From Gossypium raimondii (Eukaryota; Streptophyta; Magnoliopsida; Malvales; Malvaceae): a DNA stretch of 64,000 nucleotides. The stretch's first letter is position 1; every line of letters starts with the position of its first letter. The stretch is from contig NC_068565.1 of NCBI RefSeq assembly GCF_025698545.1, forward strand, positions 3,286,001-3,350,000, written 5' to 3'. The translations under genes and the position numbers were made by a program. The notes beneath the pieces are model-generated. The model searched no databases, was not told the DNA's origin, and was given only the letters and a program-made list of their open reading frames with translations. Of this stretch, positions 23,394 to 36,205 are shown in pieces.

Positions 23394-25653
23394 TGTAACA
23401 TGCTAATTCTGCCTGGCCCACTAAACAAAGATAATATAATAAACAAAATCAAATAAATAAAGTCCAATAAATAGTCCAGTCCATTTATGAAATGGCTATA
23501 AAAGCTATTGAACAAATTTGTAAGAGGAGTTTTTTTTAAAAAAAATAGAAATAAAAAAAAGCAATCAAAGTAATAAAATCAGCAGAATATCAAAATTTGA
23601 AGGTGATTTATTTTTCTTTTATTTATTTTTCGAGTCTTTTTATATATAAAAAAACATAAAATAAAAAGGGAAGGGTTCGGAACACTCACCGAGTGCTTCG
23701 GGCTCTACCACCGTGAGTAGACAAGGTCACCACCTCCGATGATAGGTGGTTATGACGAGGAGATTTTTAAACTTAGAAATTGAAAGGTTTCTTCGAGAAT
23801 TTTGGCGATTCGGTGGGTTTTTGGAAATATCGGTCCCAGACTCAGGCTCAGGAAGCCGAAACGACCAAAAAGGGGTTTTTTTTATACTTTTTTGGCCACC
23901 GTGGGTGGGGGAGCCGTCGCCGGTGACCGGCGGCCATCGCGGCAGAGCTCGATGGCTCCCTTGGCTGGACCTAGGGGCTATTTCAAAGAAAAGGGAAAGA
24001 AGAGAGGATTTTTTTTTAAGGCAGAGAGGAAATGATTTTTTTTTTCTAAAATTTTTAGTTTTTATAGGCCTCCAAAATGACGCCGTTTTGGGAATGACCT
24101 CAAAAGCCCAAAATGTCACTCCCAAAATGACGTCGTTTCAAGGCCGACCTGAAGTCCGACCTGACCCGATCCTAAGATCCGCTTTTTTTGAGGGGGTCTA
24201 TTTGCGCGTTTGGTCATTCCGCTTTTATCGCCTTTTTCAGTGTAGTCCTATTTCTTTTTAATTTATACCGTTTAATTTTAAGTTCTTATATTTTGGTTCT
24301 TCTGAGAAACGGTGCGCATAAGGATAGGGGGTATTTTCCCATTTGGTCCCTCCTCTTTTTCGCGTGTTACAATATATCCTTTATTTTATTTTTATCCTGA
24401 TTTGCCCCCTAAAATTCTACTTAAGTTTCGATTTAGTCCTTATATTTATGCACTTATTTTATCATAATTTAGACTCTTAATTTCATTTCAATGTCGATTT
24501 AATCCTTATTTATTTAATTTCGAATACATCTAGATTTTTTAATATTTTTATGTATTATTTATTTTATTTATTTATTTACTTATTATTTCCTTTACTTTTT
24601 AAATATTTAAAATTGATTTGTTTTCGTATTTCCTTTTTATTGTGTGTTTTTAATTTTTTTATCTTTTTATCTTTTGCCTTTATTATCGTTATTATTTCAT
24701 TATTTAATTATTTACTTATTTATGTATTACCCTTTTTATACTTTCAAAATTAGATTATTTACGTTTTTACTTGCACATTTATTGTTCTTGTTATTGTTGT
24801 TAATATTATTATACTTTCATATTTTATCATGCGCATTATTATCATGCCATTATTACTACAAATTGATGTTGCATTGTCATTTACTAGCACGACATTTTTA
24901 TTTTCCGTAAACCATCATTCTATTTTTTATATACTTCCATTTGATTTTATTATGGCTACAATTATGTCATGAACCGTGTTCAAATACACTTACTTGTTTC
25001 TATACTATGGCCAAATAAGCTAAATATACATTGCTTTAAGTATTATATTCGTTTTTGCACGAGGCACAAAAAAGGAAAATATTTCAAATCAAGGTTATGT
25101 TCATTATTTTGGAATTACAAAAGTCGTATTCTTAACTTACGGAATATGACTTCCTTCTAAAACCAAGATAGTCAAATATTTACTTTAATTATAAATAAAA
25201 AAACGAGATTTAAGTGATGATCAAATGGCGTTCATTCTTGTTCTCGAGGATCTAAAGCATTGTGTCCTAACTTACGGGACATGATCCTTTCTTCTCGATT
25301 AACTTGAAATAAACCCTTTTTATGAAAGTTAATTTAGTTAAGTAATGTCTTAATAAGGGATCGTATTTTAAATTCTCTTCAAATTTTTAATTTTCTACAC
25401 TAAAGACATCAATTAATCAACTAGGTACCAATTTTGGCCGTCACGAGGGTGCTAATCCTCCCAAAGGCGTAATCGCCTCCGAACCCATTTCATGAATTTT
25501 GTAGACCAAAAATCGTTGTTTTAGTAAATTAAACTTTTCATTAAAACGATCAAATTAAGAGGTGATCCGATCACACCTCATAAAAAGAATTGGTGGCGAC
25601 TCCATTTTAGTTCCTTATAAAATAAAAAAAGGTCGATCAAAAAGGTTTCGACA
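23394..25653 (+). mobile_element. Tat/Ogre-like 5' LTR
   Basis: Starts TGTAACATGC..GGCCCAC and ends GGTTTCGACA, about 2.26 kb. The motif GAGGGTGCTAATCC and the GGTGGCGACTCC segment near the end match the other family members in this window. A primer-binding-site-like sequence and the start of the internal region follow directly, which fixes this as a 5' LTR in + orientation. Confidence 0.8.
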
Positions 25654-26573
25654 ACTTGGCAACTCCACTGGGGACAAAATAAGAGAGTCAAGCCGCGAGT
25701 TGATTACTGTTGGTATTTTTGCCGAAAATTGATAATTTGGTTTAAATTTATGATCCCTTCATTGCATTTCATCCTTATTTTTGTGGTAAATCAAGTCTTC
25801 ATCATTTTGTTACATAATGATATGTTTGCTTTATTGGTTTGAGTCTCTTGGTATATTTATGTATATCGCATTGCATAATTGTTCAATTTTGCCCTTCTTA
25901 AGTGGGAGTGAGAAGCTATTCCTTCGTGAGGTTTTCACCTCCGTATAGGATAGTGGATCGCTTTTGGGATACATCTGTACCTATGACTTCGTGAGGTCTT
26001 CATCTCCGTATAGCCATAGGGAAATGTATTCCCTAATCGAACTTGGTCCGTATGAGCCTATAATGAGTGAGGATCGATGAATCATTGATTCGATACCTTT
26101 ACTTTAGAACCGAACCACATATAATAAGCCCTAAGAACTTACCCTAGATAGAGCCATACCGAATCTCTAGTGGTTTCCTGAATAGGTGCTCTATGTATTA
26201 TTTCTGGCTTGCTTTAAATTCTAGCTTTGTATGAAATGTACTGACTTGTTTCGTTTTGCTTTGGTTGTGATTGCATTGCATTTTCATCATAGAAAAGTGT
26301 GTTGATTCACGTTTAGTTGCTAAATAGAGAGCTTGTCATGGAAAAGGGATTTCTTGATAAAGTAGAAGACAATGCGGCCGTCCGTATTTGGTCTGAGAAG
26401 ACACAACAAGAGAAGGGTGATAGCCTGATGAAGGGATATATGTCAGAATTGTGGGATTTCAATCACATCAGTGTGACTCAGAATAATCTCCAATAGTTGA
26501 AAGAGGTATAGGACCAATGAGATGACAAAACCAAAGAATTATTCTACTTTAACTATGGTGATTTGCCTTATTA
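25654..26573 (+). mobile_element. Tat/Ogre-like internal region with primer site and gag start, truncated
   Basis: The LTR end is followed within 3 bases by TTGGCAACTCCACTGGGGAC (25656-25675), which begins with TGG as a tRNA primer site should; I do not name the tRNA. The leader contains two copies of TTCGTGAGG..TTCACCTCCGTATAG. A gag-like frame starts at 26338 (MEKGFLDKVEDNAAV), stops after about 52 codons, and continues in decayed form (GTATAGGACCAATGAGATGA..TTTGCCTTATT) to about 26573, where copia sequence begins. No protease or polymerase remains. Confidence 0.7.
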
Positions 26574-26593
26574 AAAATACAACTAAAATTTTT

Positions 26594-26818
26594 TGTTTGG
26601 CTACTAAGAAAGTAAAATATTTGAGAGAAAGAATCAATAATTTTTATTGATCATACATAAGAATTTGAGATTGAGACTAATAATTTATAGAACTTGAGCT
26701 TCATAGCTGACTATTGTTATCAGCTAAACAACCACTAGTAACTACAATCTAACTAACGAACTGATCAACTAACTTAACAGTTAAGCTAACAAACTACCTA
26801 ATAATTGATAGTCTAACA
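26594..26818 (-). mobile_element. Copia LTR with a few leader bases
   Basis: Begins TGTTTGGCTACTAAG and ends TAGTCTAACA on the + strand, that is TGTTAGACTA.. on the minus strand. It is about 225 bp and closely similar to 5193-5411. The preceding bases (AATACAACTAAAATTTT) resemble the leader next to the 5193 copy. It is fused to Athila-like sequence on its right. Confidence 0.65.
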
Positions 26819-27045
26819 AAGAAGATTTAATACTTGTATTGTCTTGGTCCTCCTCAATGTAGTTGAGATTATTAAGATGGTAATTATATTTGTAAAAGTA
26901 TGTGTCCAAAATTATCATTCTACAATTCGCAAAACTTTTCATTGTCTTTGAAGATGTAGTTGAGAATTTTGCTTGAAGACAAGCAAACATGTAAGTGTGG
27001 GGATATTTGATAAGTGCTAAAAGTAACATATTTTTATCTCATTCA
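26729..27045. repeat. Composite repeat, copy A (copia LTR end plus Athila-like 3' end)
   Basis: About 315 bp, repeated almost exactly at 27829-28141. It joins the last 90 bp of the copia LTR to sequence ending AAGTGTGGGGATATTTGATAAGTGC, which looks like the polypurine tract and LTR start of an Athila-like element. Both copies share the same junction, so the composite was duplicated after it formed. Confidence 0.75.
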
Positions 27046-27828
27046 CATATTTTCATTTTTCAAGAATCATTTGTAAAATGTTCAACCGAATTATGCTTTC
27101 TTCGATGTTTTTCTTTTCTAAGAAAAAGAAAACGACATCTATAGTATGATATTAATTTGAGTTATATTTACTTAAATTCATTAGTCCCAAAAATGAAAAT
27201 CAAATTTTGAGGAAGTAAAATTTCACACTATTTTTAATTTAATTTTTTATATTTAAAGTCAGAATTATCATAAAATATCAACTAGTAGTCAAATTTATCA
27301 CAAAATAATACTCTCTCATGTTGACCCGAATTATAATGGTCATTGAATTATTTGTAAGTTTTCATTTAAGCTATTGAACTATTTGATAATTCTAAGTTAC
27401 TAGGTTGTTAAGTTTTTTTTTTTCTAAAGTTTGACTAACGAGCTCCAAGTGACGATTCGATGATTGACATGGTAGATTAGTACCCATTAACGAGTAGAAG
27501 AACATACCTTAATCCAAGTCGATTTGATGATTACTGTCAGAGATTGGGGAAGAAAACCTTTTAAATTTTATTAGCAGATTTGTGACGTTCAAAGTTGTTT
27601 CATAAAAAAAAAACATTGAACTGTAGAAGAAAAAGGGAATAAGAGCTTTTGATCAGTGCAATCTATGCAAACAAAAAAGGGCCATGCAACAACGATTTTA
27701 ACAGTCTAGTGATTTAAATAAAAACTTTCTAATAATTTAGTAACCATTTTATAACTTTTTGAATTTTAGTGACCAAAACGTAAACTTACTAATAATATAT
27801 GTATAGGTTTTTGAGTCCCTTCTACATC
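27046..27828. other. Spacer between the composite repeats, no gene seen
   Basis: AT-rich, non-coding. Parts (GTCATTGAATTATTTG; TAGTGACCAAAACGTAAACTTAC) look like diverged ends of a GTCACT/AGTGAC-type MITE. No clear target duplication found. Confidence 0.4.
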
Positions 27829-28141
27829 CACTAGTAACAACAATCTAACTAACCAACTGATCAACTAACTTAACAGTCAAGCTAACATACTACCTAATAA
27901 TTGATAGTCTAACAAAGAAGATTTAATACTTGTATTGTCCTGGTCCTCCTCAATGTAGTTGAGATGATTAAGATGGTAAATATATTTGTAAAAGTATGTG
28001 TCCAAAATTATCATTCTACAATTCGCAAAACTTTTCAATGTCTTTGAAGATGTAGTTGAGGATTTTGCTTGAAGACAAGCAAACATGTAAGTGTGGGGAT
28101 ATTTGATAAGTGCTAAAAGTAACATATTTTTATCTCATTCT
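27829..28141. repeat. Composite repeat, copy B
   Basis: Second copy of the 26729-27045 composite with only a few substitutions. After TATCTCATTC it continues into unbroken LTR sequence (TTAATGCATCTTTTGG), while copy A breaks off there. Copy B is therefore the junction in its native retroelement context. Confidence 0.75.
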
Positions 28142-28549
28142 TAATGCATCTTTTGGTGATTATTCAATGTTAATTGTGACTTTTGTGCTCTTAATCCTTT
28201 AAATTAATATTTTTATGCTTAATAGAGCACTTAGAAGGAAAAAAAGTTGAAAAACAAGTGAAAATTAGAGCGTTGGAGGAAGTTGCAGGAGCCGCACGGG
28301 CTGAACCATTCCACATGGCCATGTGACCCACACGGGTGTGTGATAGGCCATGTTGTTTTCACGAAATTGTGCACCGAACAATGGAAAATCACGACTTTTA
28401 GGTTTTTTGAGTATTCTAAGATGTATATATGATAAAAATAAGAAGAAATGAGGGAGCCGTCATAGAACATTTAAGGAAACAACTCAAAAAACCACTAAAG
28501 CCGACTTTGAAGTTGATTTTCGTCAAGATTGAAGATTCCTAGTTGATTT
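28085..28549 (+). mobile_element. Athila-like LTR, host of two inserted solo LTRs
   Basis: Begins TTTGATAAGTGC just after AAGTGTGGGGATA. Removing the solo LTRs at 28550-31209 and 31463-33750 makes 28108-28549, 31215-31462 and 33756 onward one continuous sequence with ordinary LTR character. The part at 28290-28360 has ACACGG-rich sequence like the 838-1200 array. The right end of this old LTR is not clear. Confidence 0.5.
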
Positions 28550-31209
28550 TGTAATGACCCAAAATTCACGGGCATCAGAAAAGTATAATATCGGGCCTCC
28601 GTCTTAGTAAACTGAGTCTGAAAATAATTATTAGAAATATTTACTAGACTAGTTGTGTATTTAATTAGGTTTTAGAAAGGTGAATTTAGCTTAATTAAGA
28701 GTAATTAGGAAAAGGATTAAAATGAATAAAGGGTAAAAGTCTAATTATAAATAAAAAAATAAAAAGGATTAAAATGGCAATTAAGCCATTAATAAGAAAT
28801 GGGACGGTAAAAGTGATAAAAATCTTAGATTTTTATGTTTTATATATATTATTTTATTATATAATATAATATAATATATTATATTGTATTATATTATATA
28901 AATTAAATAGATGACAAATGTATGGTAAAGATTAAGACAAGTGTAATAGTAATAATTACATAGGTACACTTGTAATAAAAATAAATATATGCTTAAATAA
29001 TAAGTAAAAGATTTTATTATTATTAATATTATTAGTTATAATAAAAGAAATAAAGTAAAGTAAATAAAAGAAAGTAAAGAAATAAAAACAAAACAAAAGA
29101 AACAGAATAGAAAGAACAAAGAAACAGAGAAGCAAACGAAACAGGGAAGAAAGAAGAAAAAAGAAAGAAAAGGGAAAATAGATTTTAAAGCTTGGAGTTA
29201 ATTTGGTCATCAAATTAGCCCTTTTCTCTTAGTTCTAATGTTTTAAAAGTTTTAAAACAAAGTTTTGATGGAATCAAGTTGATATTTTGTAAGTTCATAG
29301 GTTTTCAAGAATAGTTTATGTTGAACAAAAGAGATGAATTAGGATTAAATTGAAGGAATTTTAAGTTAGAATTGAAAAAGGGATTAAATTGTAAAAGAAA
29401 CTATAAGTTTTATGTTTTAAGGACTAAATTTAGAGAAATTCGAAATTAGCAAAATATGCTGAAATTTTGATAGTTAAATTTTAGTTTGGATGAAATTTGA
29501 ATAGAAATAGAGTGTGAATTGAATTAGGGAAGTAAGTGAATTTAGTTAGGATTAAATTGAGAATTAGGAAGAAATTGAATAGAAATTCAATTATTTATTA
29601 TAATTAGTGCTGTAATTAATAGTATAAATTATTATTATTTTCGTAGCTAATAAAGAACCCGAGGCATCGACATCAAAAGGAAAAGGGAAAGCTATCGAAG
29701 ACTAAAGCGAGAGATTTACGGTTTGTATTACTATAATTCAAATTATTTATTTTTAAATGTTAAATTTTAATTTATGTGTTTAGTAAATGAAATGTGAGGT
29801 AAGTATTAATACTAGTATTAGTAATAGTATTTTTATTATTTTTATTAAGATGAGTGGGAATTAATTTGAATAGTTGATATGAATTAATATTTGAATTGTT
29901 TGTTGATTGAAAGTGGGAAGTGAATTTAAATCGAATAGTGACCGATATTAAATTGAATGGAAATGTATTGAGTTGTGAAAATATGTGAATTGCGGATTAA
30001 TTATTGATTGAAATGTTGAAAATGATTGAATTGAAAGTGTGAGAAATTGTGATTAAATTGGGATTATATGTGATTTAAATACCCTATTAACTAGTCGGGC
30101 TGAGTCGGATATAGTTGGCATGCCATAGGATTGGAAGAGTTCAGGATACTTGACCTCGAGTCGATGAGACACTGGTGTCACTATATTTCTTCGGATAGAT
30201 TCGATGAGGTACTGGTACCAACTTTCTTGGCTTTGCCGATGAGACACTGGTGTCAACTATTGCTTGAACTATCCGATGAGGCACTGGGTGCCATTCTGGT
30301 GTGTTTGGTTGGATCCGTGTATCCGCCAAAGTCCGAGTTTTGTTAATAGGGTACATGATGAAATGATAAACCGAACGAGTTGGTCAAACGAGCTATTGAA
30401 ATGGTATGAAAAAGTTGAATTGTGAATTGAAATGTGAAATGAGATTGAGAAATGAACCTAAGGTTCATGATTTATTCAAACTCAAATTGTGGATATACGA
30501 TATTGGTTGATGAATTGCTATTGTTGAAATATTGAATTTAAATTGTATATACGAATTATGCATTACATGTTTATTATTGTTATAATTTGAATTATGGTAA
30601 TACCATTGAGTATGAAATACTCGCGTGACTGATTGTTTCGCATGCAGTCGATAGAAGTCAACGGTCCTGGTTCAAAGATCCAGATTAATCCCGACTTCAA
30701 AGATAACTTTGGTGATGTATATTTTCCTTTGGGTAATGTGGCATGTACATAGGATGTGTATAAAGGTTGTTATGTTTTAATATAAATGGTTAAAAAATGT
30801 TAGTATTAAAAGTTTATGAATTATTATGAAAGAAGTTTATCTATTTTGATTTATTTATTACCTTGTTAAATTTTAAATTGATATTATGTTGATTGAGTTT
30901 GATTAGAAGTAATTAGAATAGAAAATGTGAATGTGGAATGAATTGGTTGATTTGGTTATATTTGGAAAAGATATGGTTTTAATTGCAGGGGGTTCTATGT
31001 AAAAATAAGCAGAAATGCTGCCGAAATTTTTATAAAATTTATAAAAAAAAAAGAGAGATGAAGTCAATAGTAAATAAACATATGATTTTATGATTTTATT
31101 TCAATATGTTTGTTAGTTATTTAAGAATTTTTTTTGTAAACTGTCTGATATGTCCGGTAATGCCTCATAACCCTGTTCTGGCGATGGTTCGGGGTTAGGG
31201 GGTGTTACA
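28550..31209. mobile_element. Solo LTR of a gypsy-type retrotransposon, TSD GATTT
   Basis: Starts TGTAATGACCC and ends GGGGGTGTTACA, 2660 bp. The 5-bp repeat GATTT occurs on both sides (28545-28549 and 31210-31214). No gag-pol frame. An internal array around 30130-30310 repeats CGATGAGRCACTGGTRYCA. It is inserted into an older Athila-like LTR. Confidence 0.85.
30130..30310. repeat. Short tandem array, CGATGAGACACTGGTGTCA unit
   Basis: Four copies of CGATGAGRCACTGG-G/TRYCA at intervals of about 35-45 bp. Each contains the palindrome ACTGGTRYCAGT-like core, so it can form small hairpins. Frames reading across it on both strands are repeat artefacts. Confidence 0.7.
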
Positions 31210-31462
31210 GATTTATTAGGATATTATCATGAGTTTTTTTATTTCTTTCGATTATATTGTATCTTGGATGTTTCTATTTTCAAGCATGACCTAATTTTCT
31301 AAATACTTAAGGAAATGAACCATATGATGGATTCTTTCATTTGATTTTTATTTTACGCAATAAATACTTAGTTTCTTGTTCTCAATTATATATGCTTAAT
31401 TCTTGGTTTAATAATTCTAGATTATTGATCCATTTTTATGTGCTTAAATTGGTGGTTGAATA

Positions 31463-33750
31463 TGTAACACCTCGGTTCTAACAGGTACAAGGTTTGGTGT
31501 ATAGTCCTAAGGAAGTATGATTGGCAGGGTAGGCTTCACCCAAGTGCATTTTTAGGCATATAGATTGGACATATACAGTTATGAGATTAAGTTAACAAAG
31601 GTTCCTTGTCTGGTGGCTATATTAGTTGGAATAAGACTAATGGTAAAGTAAAATGACATCGAGAGTATGAGTTTACCTTAAGGATATAGTGCACTCGTTA
31701 ACTGTGGTACTGTGCAAGTTAAGTTACAAGATAAGCTGGTTAGGAACCAACTGACTGTGAACCAGGATAGTTAAAAGATAAGGGGATACTCAATTAGGTT
31801 TTTTGAAAGTTGCAGACTTTTGATAAGATAATTCTGTAAGGATGTGACATTTGTCAAGTTTCAATGAGGACCTAAATTATGATAATAGATATTCAAGTTT
31901 GGAAAAGGGGAGTTCTCTTATTCTTTCTTCAAAAATATGGTTATTTGAGGCTTGAGGAATCAAATACATTTCTTTAAGCTAAAGTTGAGATACGAGATTT
32001 TATCAGTGATTACTCCATGTCAAGTGGTTGCTACAGTATCTTGATAAATGTTGGACCTAGAGTTCAAGTTGCTATCTGTGGTAGTCAGGTGAGTCCTTAT
32101 ACTAACTTTTTCATGTATATTGTTCATACAAGATATGCCTATGGTAATCGTTTGAACTATGAAATAGAAACCAAAAGTGTATAGTTTGAATTTTTGTTGG
32201 GGTTTGCATGTATAGTTCGTATGAATCTGAGAAGTTCAATATATGAAGTTTGAGTATGGGTGTATGGCACATTTGAAATGCATGTGATGAAGTGCATGAT
32301 TAGTGTCTTAAAGTGTTGAGTCTTAAGCAATGTCAGCGTATGAAGAGTCTGTTAAGAAAGTTTATGTCTGTTCACCACGATGAAGTCTAAAGGGGTCCGT
32401 CGGAACTAAAAAGACAATCTTTGATATGAATCTTGAAGGAAAAGCCCATGACCATGACACCTTCTTAAAGGAACTAAAGGACGATGATTACCTAATGGGA
32501 TTCTTCGTGTGTCCTAGGATGATGATGGGCAAACCTCACAAAACATGAGTTTAGGCAAATACATATAATAAACATGTTAGGAAAGGAACACCTTTGTGGT
32601 GCAATATCAAAAGAATGCCTTTGTGGTGAATCATGAAGGGATAGTCTCTGTGGCAAACCCTGCAATAATAGCCTTTGTGGCAATAGTTTAAGAGATAAGC
32701 CCTTGAGGTGCACTCTAAAAGAATAATTTAGATCGTGAATTTTGAAACAGTGCCTTTATGGCATATTGTAGTGAGGCTCTCAATGGCCTACCCTAAATGA
32801 ATGATTCATGTGGCAGATTCTGTATTAAACTATTTTGCGCAATCAAGTATGACTTGTAAGTGTGATTAGAAAGAAAAGAAAGGCACATTGTCTTTATGGG
32901 CTACGATAAAGTGTTATGCAATACCATGATTCGACTGTGAATAATGAAGTGATGAGATGTAGAAGGGATGATGGGAAAATATAAAAGAAGCATATTTTGA
33001 ACAAGGATTTTTCTAATATTATATTTGAAGGAAGGTACTGTCATCTGTAGAGGTGATCAAACATGAATTGTGGTTAAATGATGGCTTAAAGTTACATATA
33101 CAAGTGTAACAATGTTTTGATTGTATAGACCTTTGTAAAGAGAATGGGTAAAGACTTATGAAATATTAGATTCAAAAAGGTAAGTGCCATATAGAAGTTG
33201 TTGAGGGATAATTAATGAGTTCAAAGTAAGGCATGATATCCATAGAGAATGATGAATGAAATTCTAAGAAAAGTATTCACTAGAAACAAGTTGAAAGACT
33301 AGAATAGTAAGAACGTCATAATGATTCTTCAGTAAAAATTGCAAGCATTGTGTAGGTAAAGGACATTTTTCTCACTAAGTTCTTATGACCTTACTTGTGT
33401 GTAATATGTTATAGGTAAATTGATGCAAGTTTGCACTAGGAGGGACAATGCTAGGATTACGCCAAGAAGTGGCATATTAGGCTATTATGCATACAAAGCC
33501 AGTTGGTGGTGTGTTCAAAGTTGATACGTACTTAGAATCTTCAATTAGGGATAAATGAAATAAGTTAGGGCATCAAATCAAAAACTCTGTAACCTCGTTA
33601 TTATGTATTGTAATTGTATCTACTTATGCATTTAGTTGTCATGTATAAAAATTGATTGTAATTTGTATAAGAAAACTCGATTTGTTTGTATTAGTGATGT
33701 AATACCTAAGATCTGGATCCGGTTAATCAAATTGGGCCTTGGGTGTTGCA
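31463..33750. mobile_element. Solo LTR, TSD GAATA
   Basis: Starts TGTAACACCTCGG and ends TTGGGTGTTGCA, 2288 bp. GAATA is present at both edges (31458-31462 and 33751-33755). There is no internal coding region. At 32585-32770 it has degenerate repeats of about 30 bp with CCTTTGTGGCAA/GTGCAA. Confidence 0.85.
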
Positions 33751-33755
33751 GAATA

Positions 33756-34446
33756 AACCCTATTTAAGAGTAGATATTGCATAATTGAGTGTAGTTGCAT
33801 GCAATCCTAGAAATAAGACGACATAAATATATTGGATTAGAGTCAAAACATGAAAGACAAAAACACAAAACATGAAAGACAAAAACACAAAAATATATAA
33901 TAGTGAAATGTGAAATTTTATTTCTTTATTCACTGTTCAAATACAAAAAAAGTACATGTTTACTACAATATAAGTACATTTCCCAACAAGAATGCCCTTT
34001 GTTCATTGTCAATTTTGAAATGAACAAATTGGTCTCTCTCAATAAAACTACAAAAATAATTTTCTAAATTTCTAAATAATTTTCAAAATTCTAAATATTT
34101 ATTAAAATTCTAAATTTTATATTTTTAAAAATTATAAAAATTTTAAAAAATCTTAAAATATATAAAATTAATTAATGACGATTTTTATCTCTTAATAATT
34201 TTGAGATCTAAATAAATAAATAAATTACATATTTTTATCTCTTAATTTGCTATAATAGTCTCATAATACTTTTTTCTTTAAAAAGACTTTGGCTAACTCG
34301 CATTCTCTTAGTCGTCATTGTAGTTGGGATAGCTCAACTTAAATACTCATATAAAGGTTTATTTCTCCAAAGTTAATACAACTTGTTTCGAATCTTCCTT
34401 TTTCTAAATTCAAAGCATTGAAAGTTATTCACAACCTCATACTAGT
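33756..34446. other. Old LTR remainder and AT-rich sequence upstream of pseudogene 3
   Basis: Contains a 22-bp tandem duplication (AACATGAAAGACAAAAACAC) at about 33846-33890. The rest is AT-rich with no coding signal. Around 34300-34360 there is weak similarity (CATTGTAGTTGGGATA) to the duplicated gene flank at 18865 and 46115. Confidence 0.45.
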
Positions 34447-34803
34447 CAAAGTCTTCTATCCCCATTAATGCTTCTTTTCACATGGTAATTTTCTTTATAT
34501 ATATACCCTTGATTTAGTTTGAAACTTAAGTTTTGTTTTCTTACCTACCTAAATTTTTAGTATGTTACGATTAAAAGCTTGTCTTGGTTGTCGGTCATTG
34601 ACTTTTATGAAAAGTCTTTCCCTCTTGCTCCCCGCTCCCCATGGAGGCATAACCCTGTCTCTATTCTTAGTTAAAGCTCACATTCGTCAAAGTCTTCTGT
34701 CCTCATTAATGCTTCTTCGCATCTTGAGATATTCTCTACATATTTCCCTAATTTAGTTAGAAGCTTCATTGTTGCTCTTCTTCTCTACCAAATTATAAGC
34801 ATG
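34447..34803 (+). repeat. Duplicated leader of pseudogene 3
   Basis: Two versions of the leader lie 240 bp apart: GTCAAAGTCTTCTATCCCC..TTAGTATG at 34447-34563 and GTCAAAGTCTTCTGTCCTC..AAGCATG at 34687-34803. The upstream version includes a decayed start (ATGTTACGATTAAAAGC), then reads into upstream flank sequence (GTCTTGGTTGTCGGTCATTG). The local tandem duplication therefore includes the first codons. Confidence 0.65.
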
Positions 34804-36099
34804 TCATATTTAAAAGCCAAACTCCCATTGTTTGGTCACCTAATGGCCACTTTTGCTTTATTTCTTATTCTATTCTCTGGTGCTTCTCTTGCTAATCTTA
34901 TTAACCAGGATTGTGGCTCTACTTTTTTGTGGGAATTTGAATATCAGTTATCCATTGCGATAAAAAAATCAACCTCCCCAGTGTGGTTACTATAACCTGG
35001 AACTTGAGTATGAGAATAACAATCGCACCACTTTGGTTTTAAGAGAAGGAAAATTCTCTGTCCAAAATATTTTTTACGAAAACAAAACAATCCACGTGAT
35101 AGATTCGAGCCTGGAGAAGGATGATTGCAACTCCCTTCCTCTTAGTTCCATATACGTAGGTTATTTCATTTCTTATTTTCCTCCTCGTATTTTTATTACT
35201 GCTCCTTCTACTTCTTCTTATTATTATTCTGGTAGAGAGTTGGATAGCATTATGTATGTTGTGAATTGCTGGAAACCTATAAAATCATCTCAGTATATCG
35301 ATGCCTTTCGTTGTACTACCAAATCCAATACCTCTTCCCCTCCAACTTCCTTTTTCTATTTTTTAGATGAAAATACGGTACTAAATCTCAATCAAACTTG
35401 CACAGTGAAAGTGGGGGTTCCAATTATGGTTAAGAATATATCAGGCATGTCTACATTGGCTATCTACAACAAGCTATCTAAGGGATTTTACCTTTCATGG
35501 TATTACAGCGAGAACTACTACGAACTATCTCTGTAAGTTTCTAGTAGTATTTAAGTTATGTACCTTTAGGTTGAGTATGATTAACTTTCTTATTTCTCAG
35601 CTAAAGTAAAATATATTACTAAAAACCGAAAAGGGTAGATCTAACCCAAACGGATGGAAAGTATTGTCACTAATGTAATGCAACAATTAATCCAATCCAA
35701 TCTCCAAAGTGAAAGTAAAAAACAGATGAGCATTGAATTTTTTGGCTCAGAGCAGCTGCATCTGCCTTTTTTTCCCTCTCTTTTTGAGTTTTTGTTTGAA
35801 CCACTTCTTTTAATTTGTTTTTCATTTCCTCTGCAATTTACACTAAAATGTAAAAATTACAGAGAGTTTGTGATTTAATATGAAATACAAGTTAATACAA
35901 AATTGTATAAAATCTAGTCGTGTTTGACTCGTTCTACTGAATACTGCAGATTGCAATATCTGAAAAGGGCCTTGCACCACTTCCTTTACGGAATTCACGG
36001 AATAGGCTTCGTTACTATTGTAGGTATGCATATGGCCTCACTTTTATATCTACCCAACATTAAGCTTCGTTCCGTTTTAAATTTTTTTTTTTCATTTTT

Positions 36100-36205
36100 C
36101 ATTTTTGTATATACCAGAATGGATTTAGAATGGCAGATTGGCATTCTAAATCCATTTAAAATTTTTGTATATACCAGAATGGATTTAGAATGGCAGATTG
36201 CCACT
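36100..36205. repeat. 60-bp tandem duplication in intron 2 of pseudogene 3
   Basis: The segment ATTTTTGTATATACCAGAATGGATTTAGAATGGCAGATTG occurs twice in a row, separated by about 20 bp. The linker contains GCATTCTAAATCC, complementary to part of the unit (GGATTTAGAATGG). No coding potential. Confidence 0.8.

Noticed and set aside
23746..24261. 171-codon frame on + and 132-codon frame on -
   Set aside because: Both lie inside a Tat-like LTR whose GC-rich part gives chance open frames on several strands.
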